In this document: piece after piece, positions 48,438-58,009 of the stretch
Layout: the number at the start of each line of letters is the position of its first letter
Numbering within the stretch: the first letter of the stretch is position 1
NCBI GenBank assembly: GCA_030949945.1
Contig: JAUZRZ010000060.1
Location: 1-64,000 of the forward strand
Origin: Sulfurimonas sp.
Lineage (GTDB): Bacteria; Campylobacterota; Campylobacteria; Campylobacterales; Sulfurimonadaceae
Length of the DNA: 64,000 bases
Direction of reading: 5' to 3'
Notes under the pieces: model-generated
The model's input: only the letters and a program-made list of their open reading frames with translations
Told to the model about the DNA's origin: nothing
Databases searched by the model: none
Made by a program: the position numbers and the translations under genes

Positions 48438-49037
48438 ATGAATATGAAGATAAAAGTACAACCGATGGGAGTTTACCAGACAAACTGCTACATTGTAAGC
48501 TTAGAAGGGAAAGATTTTATCATAGACCCAGGTGTAAATTCCTTAGAATGGATAAAGGCTAATGTCACAAACCCAATAGCTATTTTAAACACTCATGGGC
48601 ATTTTGATCATGTTTGGTCAAATACACAAGTCCAAGAAGAGTATGGCATAGACCTTTATACTCCAGAGGGTGATGTTCCTCTGCTCACAGATAGTTCTTG
48701 GATGCCAGATTTGCCACCCTCTTTCCCTGATGTTATTGTCAAAGGGGATGAGGAGTTAGACTTTGATGGCATAAAAGTAAAATTTCGCCATTTTCCAGGT
48801 CACTGCCCAGGGTGTTCAACTATAGAAATAGGTGATGCTATGTTTAGTGGGGATTTTATATTTGAGAGAAGTATCGGTCGTACTGATTTTCCGATGTCAT
48901 CTCCTGCAGATATGAAAGCATCCTTAGAGAAGTTTAAACTCCTTGATTATGATAAGACAATTTATCCAGGACATGGTGGAACTACCACTATAAAACAAGA
49001 ACAACGCCATGCTGATTACTGGATTAGTACTTTATAA
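48438..49037 (+). CDS. MBL-fold metallo-hydrolase (glyoxalase II-like)
   Basis: The 199-residue protein has the metal-binding NTHGHFDHVW (about 54-63), FPGHCPGCSTIE (about 118-129), GDFIFERSIGRTDFP and YPGHGGTT. This is the layout of glyoxalase II-like thiolester hydrolases. It is coupled to the downstream methyltransferase by a TAATG overlap. Confidence 0.88.
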   Translation: MNMKIKVQPMGVYQTNCYIVSLEGKDFIIDPGVNSLEWIKANVTNPIAILNTHGHFDHVWSNTQVQEEYGIDLYTPEGDVPLLTDSSWMPDLPPSFPDVIVKGDEELDFDGIKVKFRHFPGHCPGCSTIEIGDAMFSGDFIFERSIGRTDFPMSSPADMKASLEKFKLLDYDKTIYPGHGGTTTIKQEQRHADYWISTL

Positions 49038-49633
49038 TGGCTGATTATTTTAAAAACAAAGCAGACAAGTGGGATGATGGAACTCTTAGAAAAAGTACTC
49101 CACTCGCTATTGCTGAGGCTATCAAAAAAAGATTTGATTTAACTAAAGAGATGGAGATTATGGACTTTGGTGTAGGAACTGGTCTTTTAGGATTTGAGAT
49201 TGCAAAAGATGTCAAAAAAGTTTTTGGTGTAGATATGTCACCGAGTATGCTGAGTAAACTTCGTGAAAAAAACACTCCTGAACTCTCTATTGAAGCGATT
49301 GAGCAAGACATCATCAAAGAGCCATTAGATGATATTTTTGATGGAATTATTAGCTCCATGACACTCCATCATGTAGAGAATTTAGAAGCTTTTTTTCAAA
49401 GTATCTATAAAAACCTCTCAGAAGGTGCATTTATAGCGATTGCTGATTTAGAAAAAGAGGATGGGAGTTTTCATTCTGATAATACAGGTGTATATCATTT
49501 TGGCTTTGAGAAAGAAAAACTATGTGAAATTGTAAAAAAATGTGGTTTTAAAGATGTAAGTTTTGAAAATATTACAACTATCAACAAACCCCAAAAAGAT
49601 TTTGGAGTTTTTCTTCTCAGTGCTAAACGATAG
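49037..49633 (+). CDS. class I SAM-dependent methyltransferase
   Basis: The 198-residue protein has motif I MDFGVGTGLLGFEIA (about 42-56), acidic loop GVDMS (about 65-69) and IISSMTLHHVENL (about 103-115), typical of small-molecule methyltransferases. It starts on the stop codon of the MBL gene and converges with the thioesterase gene with an 11-base overlap. Substrate unknown. Confidence 0.85.
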   Translation: MADYFKNKADKWDDGTLRKSTPLAIAEAIKKRFDLTKEMEIMDFGVGTGLLGFEIAKDVKKVFGVDMSPSMLSKLREKNTPELSIEAIEQDIIKEPLDDIFDGIISSMTLHHVENLEAFFQSIYKNLSEGAFIAIADLEKEDGSFHSDNTGVYHFGFEKEKLCEIVKKCGFKDVSFENITTINKPQKDFGVFLLSAKR

Positions 49634-50117
49634 AGCCACTCTCTAGGCTCTCTCCATCTTCATCGAGTAGGTGCAGTTTTAAGACATGTCTCTCTGTTAC
49701 TACTGTTTTAAATTCGCCCTCAAATACTTTAATATCTAAGACATATCCTTGAACATTCACATTGCGTTTGCGTCCCTCTTTGTGTCGTACTTTTGCTATA
49801 AATTTTACTTCATCATGAAATTTTACAGGAGAGAGAAACTGACAACTACTTGCAACTAAAACAACATTTTTTTCATTGACAGCTAGCATAGCAGCATAAT
49901 CAGCTGCACCAAAAATAAAACCACCATGAATCAATCCAATCTCATCAGCAAGCATTTCTCCAATAGTAATAAGTCTTGTTTCAACATAGCCACGTTCTAA
50001 AACAAGTACTTCACCGCATAAGTCTGTGTTAACTCGCTCATGTGTACTAAGCATAACTTCATTTTCATTTTCATCATACGAATCTATCTGTAACTCTTCT
50101 TCAAATTCTTCAGCCAT
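49623..50117 (-). CDS. hotdog-fold thioesterase (PaaI-like)
   Basis: The 164-residue protein has a hotdog domain with [20 protein letters not shown] (20 residues, about 60-79) containing the HGG catalytic loop. The N-terminal 30 residues are acidic and the C-terminus is acidic also. It overlaps the cmoB stop by eight bases and is probably cotranscribed. The acyl-CoA substrate is unknown. Confidence 0.82.
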   Translation of the reverse strand: MAEEFEEELQIDSYDENENEVMLSTHERVNTDLCGEVLVLERGYVETRLITIGEMLADEIGLIHGGFIFGAADYAAMLAVNEKNVVLVASSCQFLSPVKFHDEVKFIAKVRHKEGRKRNVNVQGYVLDIKVFEGEFKTVVTERHVLKLHLLDEDGESLESGSIV

Positions 50118-51018
50118 TTTTTTTATCCTTTATTAATTTTACATATACTCTTGCAGGAGCACTATACCCTTCTACTGTTTTAGAGCTATCATTTGGGTCA
50201 AGAAAATCTTCTAAAGATTGTCCCTCTATCCACTCTGTTTTTCTCTGCTCATCTACTTGTGTCACACTTGTTTCTAAAACTTCAAAACTACTAAATCCAG
50301 CACGCATACACCAGTTTTTCAAAGCTGGGATTGTTGGTACGAAGTAAATATTTGGTATTTTAGAGTAAGAGGACTCAGGACATAGTGCCATCTCCTCTTC
50401 TCCCTCTATATAAAAAGTGTCTAAAATCACTTCACCTTTGGTATCAAGCCCTTTATAGAGTTGCTTGAGCATTGCCACAGGGTCACTTCTATGATATAAA
50501 ACACCCAAACAGAAGATAGTATCGAACTTCTCTTCATAAAACTCAATATGCTCAACACCTAAAAGCTCATACACAATAGAACTTTTCACAAAATGGTTTA
50601 TAAAGTCAAACTGCGTTTTGTACAGAGGCGAAGGGTCAAAGCCTACAAGAGATTTTGGCTCATCTTCAAGCATTCTAAACATATAGTAACCATTATTACA
50701 CCCAATATCTGCTACACGCTTATTTTTTAAATCAAAATGAGGGCGAAGTAGATTATACTTTATATTACTCCTCCACTCGGTATCTATAAAAGTACTTCCT
50801 ATCTCAAAAGGACCTTTTCGCCATGGCATAAGAGCTTTAGCATCTCTTAAAAGCTTTTCATCATCCATCGCACCACTGATTTTAACTACATCTCCAAAGC
50901 TCACACTAGCTTCTATCTCTTCTAAATTTTCTATTACCTCACGAAGTGGTAGTATATTTTTCCAAGTCATCCACTTCTTGCGTTCTTCTCTTAGTTTTTT
51001 TAAGTCCATTTTAATCAC
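50110..51018 (-). CDS. cmoB: tRNA U34 carboxymethyltransferase CmoB
   Basis: CmoB transfers the carboxymethyl group of carboxy-SAM to 5-hydroxyuridine-34 of tRNAs, a wobble modification. The 302-residue protein has the motif [17 protein letters not shown] (about 103-119), [17 protein letters not shown] (about 178-194) and [18 protein letters not shown] (about 238-255). CmoA, which makes carboxy-SAM, is not in this window. Its likely promoter lies in the 239-bp gap with the inverted-repeat element. Confidence 0.9.
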   Translation of the reverse strand: MIKMDLKKLREERKKWMTWKNILPLREVIENLEEIEASVSFGDVVKISGAMDDEKLLRDAKALMPWRKGPFEIGSTFIDTEWRSNIKYNLLRPHFDLKNKRVADIGCNNGYYMFRMLEDEPKSLVGFDPSPLYKTQFDFINHFVKSSIVYELLGVEHIEFYEEKFDTIFCLGVLYHRSDPVAMLKQLYKGLDTKGEVILDTFYIEGEEEMALCPESSYSKIPNIYFVPTIPALKNWCMRAGFSSFEVLETSVTQVDEQRKTEWIEGQSLEDFLDPNDSSKTVEGYSAPARVYVKLIKDKKNG

Positions 51019-51061
51019 TATAGTATATAAATTTTACTATAATTATATCCATTTAATAGCA

Positions 51062-51235
51062 CTCTAAAACCTGATATATCTCAGTAAAAAGAGGTAAGAT
51101 TGTGCAAAACTTTTTTTGAGTCATAGCCAAAGCTACGACGATGAAAATTTTGTGCAAGATGGCTTCTCTATTTTGCTCCCGTAGGGCATTTTAGCATCTT
51201 TGCTATAATGTTGAGACATATCAGGGTTTTTAGAG
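51062..51235. repeat. 174-bp element with ~22-24 bp imperfect inverted ends
   Basis: The left end at 51062-51083 begins CTCTAAAACCTGATAT and the right end at 51212-51235 is its imperfect reverse complement (one or two extra bases and one substitution). The interior has two copies of a TTGTGCAA sequence (around 51100 and 51150) and lacks an open reading frame. It occupies most of the gap between the divergent cmoB and CDF transporter genes. It looks like a MITE-type insertion or a large regulatory inverted repeat. Confidence 0.6.
51204..51209 (+). promoter_or_regulatory. extended -10 (TGCTATAAT) for the CDF gene
   Basis: TGCTATAAT at 51201-51209 lies 49 bases upstream of the ATG at 51258, inside the right part of the inverted-repeat element. 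No good -35 is seen at the normal distance; an extended -10 can compensate. If functional, transcription of the transporter depends on the element. Confidence 0.4.
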
Positions 51236-51257
51236 GTGCCCACAATAGGAATATTTT

Positions 51258-52151
51258 ATGCGCTTAGAAAAAAAAGCAACTCTTATCTCCACATCTATTG
51301 CAGGAGTATTAGTAGTACTAAAGATGAGTGTTGCTCTTTTTAGCGGAAGCATTGCTGTACTTGCTTCTGCCATCGACTCTATGTTAGACCTTTTAGTATC
51401 TCTTTTTAACTTTTTTGCTCTCCACAATAGTGAAAAAGACCCCGATAGTAAGTTTCATTTTGGACGTAGCAAAATAGAACCACTTGCTGCCGTTATAGAA
51501 GGTGCGGTTATCTTGTTTTCTGCTCTTTTTATCCTCTATAATGCTCTTTTAAAAATTGTACATCCCAAAGAACTCACTTATATGAATGAGAGTGTTGTAG
51601 TGATGCTTCTCTCCTTTGTTATCACTGCATTTTTAGTTCTTTTCTTGCGTTATGTCTCTAAAAAAACAAACAACTTAGTTATCCGTTCTGATGCCCTGCA
51701 CTACCAAACTGACCTCTTCTCAAACGGTGCTGTCTTATTTACCTTAGCAGCTATTTCTTATACGGGAGAGCAGCTTATAGACCCTATTTTAGGAATTGCT
51801 ATCTCTTTTTATATGATTTATTCTGCAATACCTATCATAAAAGATGGAGTTTTAATGCTCCTCGATGCTGCCCTTCCACCAGAGGACATCCAAGCAATAC
51901 AAACAATACTAGAGTCAGAACCTATTATTAAAAGTTATCATAATCTACAAACAAGAGAATCAGCTTCTCATGTATTTATCTCTGTACATGCAGTTTTTAA
52001 TGCTAGTATCTCTTTGTTTGATGCACATATAATATCAGATAAGGTAGAGGCAAAAATAAAAGAGTATTTTAAAGATAAAAAGACCCATATGATTATGCAT
52101 ATGGACCCTTATGATGATTCTGATCTTAACGAAGATAAAGAAGAGTGGTAA
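51258..52151 (+). CDS. cation diffusion facilitator (FieF-like)
   Basis: The 297-residue protein has six membrane helices and a cytoplasmic C-terminal domain. Metal-site motifs AIDSMLDLLVS (D-x3-D, about 37-47) and DALHYQTDLFSNGAV (H-x3-D, about 148-162) match the Asp-Asp/His-Asp site of FieF-type zinc/iron/cadmium exporters. The His-rich loop of ZnT-type members is absent. The last ten residues are acidic. Confidence 0.87.
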   Translation: MRLEKKATLISTSIAGVLVVLKMSVALFSGSIAVLASAIDSMLDLLVSLFNFFALHNSEKDPDSKFHFGRSKIEPLAAVIEGAVILFSALFILYNALLKIVHPKELTYMNESVVVMLLSFVITAFLVLFLRYVSKKTNNLVIRSDALHYQTDLFSNGAVLFTLAAISYTGEQLIDPILGIAISFYMIYSAIPIIKDGVLMLLDAALPPEDIQAIQTILESEPIIKSYHNLQTRESASHVFISVHAVFNASISLFDAHIISDKVEAKIKEYFKDKKTHMIMHMDPYDDSDLNEDKEEW

Positions 52152-52157
52152 GAAAAC

Positions 52158-53187
52158 CTAGCGTTTTGATTGTGGTTTTTTAATCTTTTTAGCTTTAAAC
52201 TCTTTACTCGCAATATTTTCTAAAAATACAGTTGCATAAGAACCTTTTGGCAGTGTAAATGCTATGTGCATTTTGTCAAAACCTTGTGTGTACTTCATCT
52301 GTATATCTTTTGGAAATATAATTGCCGCACGACGAAGACCTTTATCATAAAGAAATCCATCATCATATTTTGCTTCTATTTCACCCGCACGAGCACTCGA
52401 ACGATAAACGCCACGACCACATAAAAGTCCAGTAGGGAGAACTTTTTTTGCCTCAAAGTCTTTTTGTTGTGGATTTTTTGGAGTAAATAGTTTTCCCTTA
52501 GAGTCTTGATATAAATCACCCTCTAAAAGCATAAATTTATTTGCATTTTCATCACGGCTAATTTGTACACGCTCAGCTAGCCATTCATTAAAAAGAGTGC
52601 TTTGATAGATAGAGATTAAAAACTTTTTGAGTTTGGCATCTTCTATGTGTAAGTCACCCTCTATCATCTTTTTTGCTTGTTCTACAGAGTCACCATCACG
52701 ACCAAAACGCTGGTAGCCAAAGTAGTTTGGAAGTCCAAGTTTTTCACTTTTTCGTGCTAATTTTTCTATTTGTCCTGCTTGAATTTGATTTACTTCAAAA
52801 AGATTAATACTAAAACGATTTCCCATTAAATCACCCATACGAATAGACTGAGAATGATCGAGTAGCACTTAATATCTTAATCTGTGGATGCTTAAATCTT
52901 TTTAACTCTTTTTCATATCTCGCTTCTATACTTATGTACTGAGTAGTCGTTGCATGTTTATCTTTAAGCCCTGCATAGCCTATCTTCTCTGCGTTTATGT
53001 TAAGGAACTCTGCAAATGTTGCTATCATATCCCATGTTGTCATCTCTACTTTTTTTATATGATAGATAGAAAAGTTTCCACTTCCTTTCCACTCAAGTCC
53101 CACTTCATCTACGATAAAATCATCTTGATTTTGCTCAAACTTAAAATGGATTGGCTCTTTTTCTTCTAGGTATATTCTTTGCATCAC
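52158..53187 (-). CDS. truD: tRNA pseudouridine(13) synthase TruD (one frame break)
   Basis: TruD isomerises U13 in tRNA-Glu. The N-terminal frame has IGYAGLKDKHATTTQYISI with catalytic Asp in GLKDKHA (about 72-80). The second frame has MGDLMGNRFSINL and NYFGYQRFGRDGDSVEQAKK, family hallmarks. An extra A near 52858 (ACTCGATCATT where ACTCGTCATT is expected) splits them. The corrected length is about 342 residues. Confidence 0.9.
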
Positions 53188-53193
53188 TGCCCT

Positions 53194-54015
53194 TTATAGT
53201 TGTAAAAACTTTAGCTCTTTACTTGCTTTAGCTATATCTGATTTGATAGCTTTTTTTAAAGACTCTAATGAGTCAAATTTTTCATTTTCTCTGATAAATG
53301 AGACAAACCGTATATCAGCTTTATCTTCACACACAACCTCACCATCAAGTATATGTGACTCTATCGCAAACTCTCCATCTGTAGTAACGCGATGTCCAAT
53401 GAAGCTGACACTCGGATGAAAATGCTCTTCATCATCTATACGAGTTAAAGTAGTATAAACACCCTCTTTTGGTATTAAAAAACCCTCTGCCTCAATGTTA
53501 ACAGTTGCAACTAACTCTTTTTTACCAAGACCTTGACCTTTTATCACACTACCTGCGATAGTATAGTTATGCCCTAGAAACTCATTTGCACCTTTAATAT
53601 CACCAAGTTTTAATTTAGCTCGTATCTTATGTGAATGTACAGAATCATTTTTATGTTTTACTTCATCAACTATAATTACCTCACCCTTAAATATATCGTT
53701 TAAATCTTTGTGAGAGTAGCATCTATCCTTACCAAAGTGAAAGTCATATCCAACAACTATCTTTTCTAAGTCAGGAAAACGCAGCTCAAGAAGCTTTACA
53801 AAACCTACACCATCAAGATGGCGAATTTCATCTAATTTTAGATAGACAATAGGGTAAGATGTAAATTTTTCTCTATTTTTTTGTGGAGTAAGATTCGCAT
53901 ACCCTGTCTCAATAACAACAATAGTACCAGAATCATGGAGTTCTCTAAAAAGTGCCTGATGTGCAATATGCATCCCATCAAAACCACCAATTGCAATAGC
54001 TTTTATATTTCTCAT
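53194..54015 (-). CDS. ribF: bifunctional riboflavin kinase/FAD synthetase
   Basis: The 273-residue enzyme converts riboflavin to FMN and FAD. The N-terminal nucleotidyltransferase domain starts with IGGFDGMHIAHQALFREL (about 9-26) and has VVGYDFHFGKDR (about 88-99); the C-terminal kinase domain includes GKKELVATVNIEA and IESHILDGEV. It follows truD by seven bases and reads from the tRNA-Ser region. Confidence 0.92.
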   Translation of the reverse strand: MRNIKAIAIGGFDGMHIAHQALFRELHDSGTIVVIETGYANLTPQKNREKFTSYPIVYLKLDEIRHLDGVGFVKLLELRFPDLEKIVVGYDFHFGKDRCYSHKDLNDIFKGEVIIVDEVKHKNDSVHSHKIRAKLKLGDIKGANEFLGHNYTIAGSVIKGQGLGKKELVATVNIEAEGFLIPKEGVYTTLTRIDDEEHFHPSVSFIGHRVTTDGEFAIESHILDGEVVCEDKADIRFVSFIRENEKFDSLESLKKAIKSDIAKASKELKFLQL

Positions 54016-54095
54016 TAATGAAATTATACCTGAAAGTTTTATATTGAGAGTGAGAAGATTATTAAAAATGATTATTTTTGAAAAAAGTCTTCAAG

Positions 54096-54185
54096 TGGTG
54101 GAGAAGGAGGGATTCGAACCCTCGGTAGGATTGCTCCTACACACCCTTAGCAGGGGCGCGGATTCAACCACTCTCCCACTTCTCC
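54096..54185 (-). tRNA. tRNA-Ser (GCU anticodon)
   Basis: The minus strand folds into a long-variable-arm tRNA: acceptor GGAGAAG/CTTCTCC, anticodon loop CTGCTAA (anticodon GCT), a variable arm GTAGGAGCAATCCTAC and T arm GAGGG-TTCGAAT-CCCTC. The CCA is encoded (54098-54096 on the minus strand). The discriminator base reads A, whereas bacterial tRNA-Ser usually has G. It reads codons AGU/AGC. Confidence 0.93.
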
Positions 54186-54228
54186 GTTTGAAGAACGAGA
54201 TTATAGTCATTTTATAATAATAGTAAGC

Positions 54229-54912
54229 TTAAATTTTCTCTAAAATTCTTCTTACTACTTCAGATGGTTCTTCTGCTTGATAAATAGGGCGACCAACTAC
54301 GATAAAATCAACAAGAGCCTCTGAAGCAAATGCCACATCAGCCACTCTCTTTTGGTCCCCTACATCTTCGCCAAATGGGCGAATTCCTGGTGTTAAAGTC
54401 ATAAACTCTTTTGAAGTTATGTTTTTAATAGATTTAGACTCATAAGCAGAACAGACAACACCATCAAGTCCACTATCCATCGCATCTTTTGCAAACTGAT
54501 CTGCCTTAGTTGCAATATCTTTCTCATATATCGCCAAAAACTCCTCTTCACTAAAAGATGTAAGAGCCGTGACCGCTAAAACTATGGGACGAGACTCATA
54601 ACTGCTCAAACGCTCCATTACACTCTTCATAGCTCTCTTACCAGCACTTGCATGGACATTAAACATATCTACACCTAAACCCATGATAGACTCAGCTGAA
54701 TCAGCCATAGTGTTTGGTATGTCATAGAGTTTAAGATCTAAAAATATTTTAAAGTCGGGATTGATTTTTTTAATCGCTTTTAGAAAATCTTCTCCATCAC
54801 GGATGTAAGTACGAAGTCCCACTTTAAGCCAGACATCGTGTTCTTTAATTTTTTGGATTAAATCTAAGTTTTCTTCTTTTGTAGGTAAATCTAAGGCAAC
54901 ACATAATTCCAT
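54229..54912 (-). CDS. pyrF: orotidine 5'-phosphate decarboxylase
   Basis: PyrF decarboxylates OMP to UMP. The 227-residue protein starts with LCVALDLPTKEEN and has the catalytic KIFLDLKLYDIPNTMADS (about 54-71, D-x-K-x-x-D), and the phosphate-binding TPGIRP and VVGRPIYQ. Group I form. It is alone on the minus strand between the tRNA and the regulator region. Confidence 0.94.
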   Translation of the reverse strand: MELCVALDLPTKEENLDLIQKIKEHDVWLKVGLRTYIRDGEDFLKAIKKINPDFKIFLDLKLYDIPNTMADSAESIMGLGVDMFNVHASAGKRAMKSVMERLSSYESRPIVLAVTALTSFSEEEFLAIYEKDIATKADQFAKDAMDSGLDGVVCSAYESKSIKNITSKEFMTLTPGIRPFGEDVGDQKRVADVAFASEALVDFIVVGRPIYQAEEPSEVVRRILEKI

Positions 54913-55240
54913 AATATTCTCTTTATAAGTTAATTATGAGATTATAACATTATTAATAATATCTTCTTCTTATTGGGTAACATCTTCAACTAAACTTATA
55001 CTCATTAAAAATGTATTAAGATTTTTAGCCATTTAGTATTTCCTCCAATTTTTTGATTATAGCATTAATAGCTTTAAGTTCTTCGACCTGAATGTGACTC
55101 AAAAAATACCTGGGTTTAGCTGTGACAGTTAAGTTTTTTACATTAAACTAGGTATATTTTTCAAAAAAAATGGAACACTTTAGATTATTTTAATATAATT
55201 ATTATATTATGGAACTAGAATATACAAGGACTACATATTA
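54913..55240. other. intergenic region with two short remnant frames (minus strand) and the TetR promoter
   Basis: On the minus strand a 40-codon frame without a start (TAG near 55152 to TAA at 55031) reads a Lys-rich amphipathic helix, AINAIIKKLEEILNG, and overlaps an ATG that opens a 20-codon frame reading MAKNLNTFLMSISLVEDVTQ. Neither matches a family I know. They may be debris of a small regulatory or toxin-antitoxin pair. The last 70 bases are very AT-rich and hold the palindrome before the regulator gene. Confidence 0.35.
55192..55208. promoter_or_regulatory. AT-rich palindrome before the TetR gene, possible operator
   Basis: AATATAATTATTATATT (17 bases) is a perfect palindrome around its central base. 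Two direct TGGAAC copies flank it (55171 and 55210). It lies about 33 bases upstream of the regulator ATG and overlaps a likely -10 (TATAAT), which would suit autorepression by the TetR-type protein. Confidence 0.45.
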
Positions 55241-55837
55241 ATGGCAAGAATTTCAAAAGAAGAAAAGAAGAGTAAAATTATATCGGTCGCTTTAAACCTC
55301 TTTTCAGAAAATGGTTTTTATCTTACAACTGTCCCAGATATAGCAAAAAAAGTTGGCATGAGTGTTGGAAATTTTTATAACTATTTTAGCTCAAAAGACA
55401 TACTAGCTAAAGAACTTATTATGTACATATCTGAGTACTTAGGGAGTGAGATTAGAAAAATTAACGATAAAGATATTAGTACTGAAGAAAAAATATACGA
55501 AATTGTAAATATGTACTTTAATATGGCAGATAAACGACCTGAAATGATAGAGTATTTCTTACGTGTTTATCTCTCAAACCGTGAAGTCTTTGGTGAAGGT
55601 TGTGAGGGGATGGTATGTGTTTCTCCTTTTATAACTGAGATGATGATATTTTTTGAAGAGGGTGTGAGTTGTGGTGACCTTCATAATCAAGACTTCTTCT
55701 CTGCGTTTGGTCTTTTTATGGGCTACCTTGGCGGTATGGTCTTCCTTTTTGGAGAGAAAATACTTCCTATTTCATTAGAAGAGTATAAAAAACCTATCTC
55801 TGAGAATATATTTAATGCCCTCAAATCAAGAACCTAA
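55241..55837 (+). CDS. TetR/AcrR family transcriptional regulator
   Basis: The 198-residue protein has an N-terminal helix-turn-helix (TTVPDIAKKVGMSVGNFYNY, 20 residues, about 28-47) followed by the usual FSSKDILAKEL. The ligand-binding half contains three Cys (GEGCEGMVCVS and GVSCGDL), which could sense redox state or a metal, though that is inference. It overlaps the hydrogenase small-subunit start by 23 bases, so regulator and hydrogenase are translated from one mRNA. Confidence 0.88.
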   Translation: MARISKEEKKSKIISVALNLFSENGFYLTTVPDIAKKVGMSVGNFYNYFSSKDILAKELIMYISEYLGSEIRKINDKDISTEEKIYEIVNMYFNMADKRPEMIEYFLRVYLSNREVFGEGCEGMVCVSPFITEMMIFFEEGVSCGDLHNQDFFSAFGLFMGYLGGMVFLFGEKILPISLEEYKKPISENIFNALKSRT

Positions 55838-56719
55838 ACCCAAACTCCTCTGGATTCAAGGTGTTACTTGTAATGGTAACACCCACTCTTTTTTAAATCT
55901 TCCCTACTTGGAAACGCTACTAGCTAAGTATGAGCTTTTATATCACCCTATCCTTGCATCTCTGTATAATTTTGAGACTATTATAGAGCTAAAACTTGAG
56001 TGTGATGTTCTTATTTTTGAGGGTACTTTTGACCCCCTTTTAAAACGCCATGATGTCTTACTCAAAGATGTTTTAGAGTACTATTCAAACATATCTCATA
56101 CTATTATAGGTGCTGGTAGTTGTGCTAGTTTTGGTGGTGTTTTTAAGGCATCTGCACCAGAGCGAAATTCTGGGCTTATCTTTAACGAGTCTGATTCATT
56201 TGGACCGCTTTTAGGACATAAGCAAAAAGTCATCAACCTCTCTGGCTGTCCTATCCATCCTGAATGGATGGGCTATACTTTGAGTATGATAGCTGACAAA
56301 AAGAGATTTTAGTTGATGAGCTTCATCGTCCCCTTGAGCTTTACAGTACACTTGCACATCATGGATGTACTAGAAATGAGTACTTTGAATGGAAGGTAGA
56401 TACTAAAAACTTTGGAGAAAAAGAGGGTTGTCTGTTTTATAAACATGGTTGTAGAGCACCTATGACACACTCCTCATGTAATAAAATACTTTGGAATGAT
56501 GTCAGTTCTAAAACGAGAGCAGGTACTCCATGTTTTGGATGCACTGAACCTGACTTTCCTCGCTCAAACCTCTTTAGTACAAAGACAAATATGTCTATCC
56601 CCGAAGATATACCACTTGGTGTATCTAAACGCAGCTACTTAACCTTAGCAGGGATTGCTAAAACATTTCATGTAAAAAGATTAGAGGAGAAACTCATTGA
56701 TTACAAAAGAGATAATTGA
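55815..56719 (+). CDS. [NiFe] hydrogenase small subunit, cytosolic group 2 type (one frame break)
   Basis: About 300 residues with no Tat signal: the N-terminus begins directly KPKLLWIQGVTCNGNTHSFL. The proximal cluster site reads C-N-G-N, so the second Cys of the usual CxxC is Asn. Other ligands are present: GAGSCASFGG, NLSGCPIHPEWM, AHHGCTRNEYF, EGCLFYKHGCRAP and TPCFGCTEPDFP. A missing T in a T-run near 56310 breaks the frame within KKRFLVDELHRP. It overlaps the large subunit start by 23 bases. Electron transfer partner unknown. Confidence 0.85.
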
Positions 56720-57997
56720 CCACATAGAGGGTGAAGCCTCTATCTACTTTGATATGAAAGATGAAAAAGTGGACTTTGCAACTGTCACATTTCCTCACTT
56801 TAGAGCTATGGAGACAATGCTTAGCGGAAAAAATGCACTTGATGCACTTGTCATTACACCTAGAGTTTGTGGCATTTGTGGGCATGCTCATCTACTTGCC
56901 TCTGTCAGAGCCATAGAAGATGCTTATAAAAACGCAGGCAAAGAGATACCTCTTACTCAAAAAGCCCAAAAATTAAGAGAGTTTACTATAGTGATGGAAA
57001 TCATCCAAAACCATTTTAAATGGCTCTATCTCACCATCATCCCTGAGCTTGCAAAACTTACATCTTCAGAGCAACTTCAAACGCCACTCAAAGGTGCATT
57101 TGCTGCACAAATCGCTACAAAAGCACTTGCACTCTTTGGAGGTCAATGGCCCCACTCTTCGTATATGATTCCAGGAGGAGTAACAGCTGACCCTACACAT
57201 ATGGAGCTTATAAAAGCAAAAAGTTTTATAGAAGAGTTGATACAGTTTTTTCAAAAAGAGAGTGCTGGAAGCTCTTTAGATAAATTTTTAGCTATTGAGA
57301 CTTGTAAGGGTTTTAAAGATTTAGATAGTGATATATCTCGACTTGAAGAGTCACTTACAGACTTAGATATGCACAAAAAAGGTTTTGCTTATGATAGGTT
57401 TATAAGCATAGGAGAACATAGTTTTACAACTCCCTCAAAACTACTCCATACCGTAAGTCATCCTATACAATTAAAATACATCTCAACAGAAGACTCTTTT
57501 TCTCCTCAGCAAAAATCTTATGCTAAAAATGCTCTGTATAATGACAAGTACTATGAAACAGGACCACTAGCCCGCCTAATGGCACAAAAAATCCCCTTAA
57601 TCAAAAATATGCATAGACGGTTTAAAGATAGTGCTCTATACAAGAGTAATGGCAAGAGTATTTGAGATTCCCCTTTTGCTCAAGCACTCATTAGAACTAC
57701 TAGAGCAGATAGAGATAGAAGAAGTTTCATGTGCTAAATGTTGATGATATATCTAGCATAACAGCACAAGGCATGGGAGTAGTTGAAGCACCTAGAGGAC
57801 CTCTTGTTCATCAAGTCAGTATTGAAAAAGGTATAATAAAGGAGTATAAAATCATCACTCCAACGCAATGGAATATAGGAAGTGGGACAAAAAACAAACC
57901 TATGCCTGCACAAAAAGCGATGCAAAATTTAAGTAAAGAAGAGGCTATCTTTGTTTTTAGAACTTTCGATGTCTGTTCTGTTTGTACAACACACTAA
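56697..57997 (+). CDS. [NiFe] hydrogenase large subunit, no C-terminal extension (frame breaks)
   Basis: The start is TTG 56697, preceded by a strong GAGGAGA site. The L1 motif RVCGICGHAH (about 56-65) and the C-terminal FDVCSVCTTH provide the four Cys ligands; the motif has DVC in place of DPC. The frame breaks near 57650 and again near 57738, joined by a stretch reading VMARVFEIPLLLKHS. It ends exactly at the His followed by TAA, so there is no peptide to be removed by an endopeptidase. Corrected length about 433 residues, slightly short. With the small subunit it forms a cytosolic H2-oxidising or H2-sensing enzyme. Confidence 0.87.
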
Positions 57998-58009
57998 GGA
58001 AAAATATAA

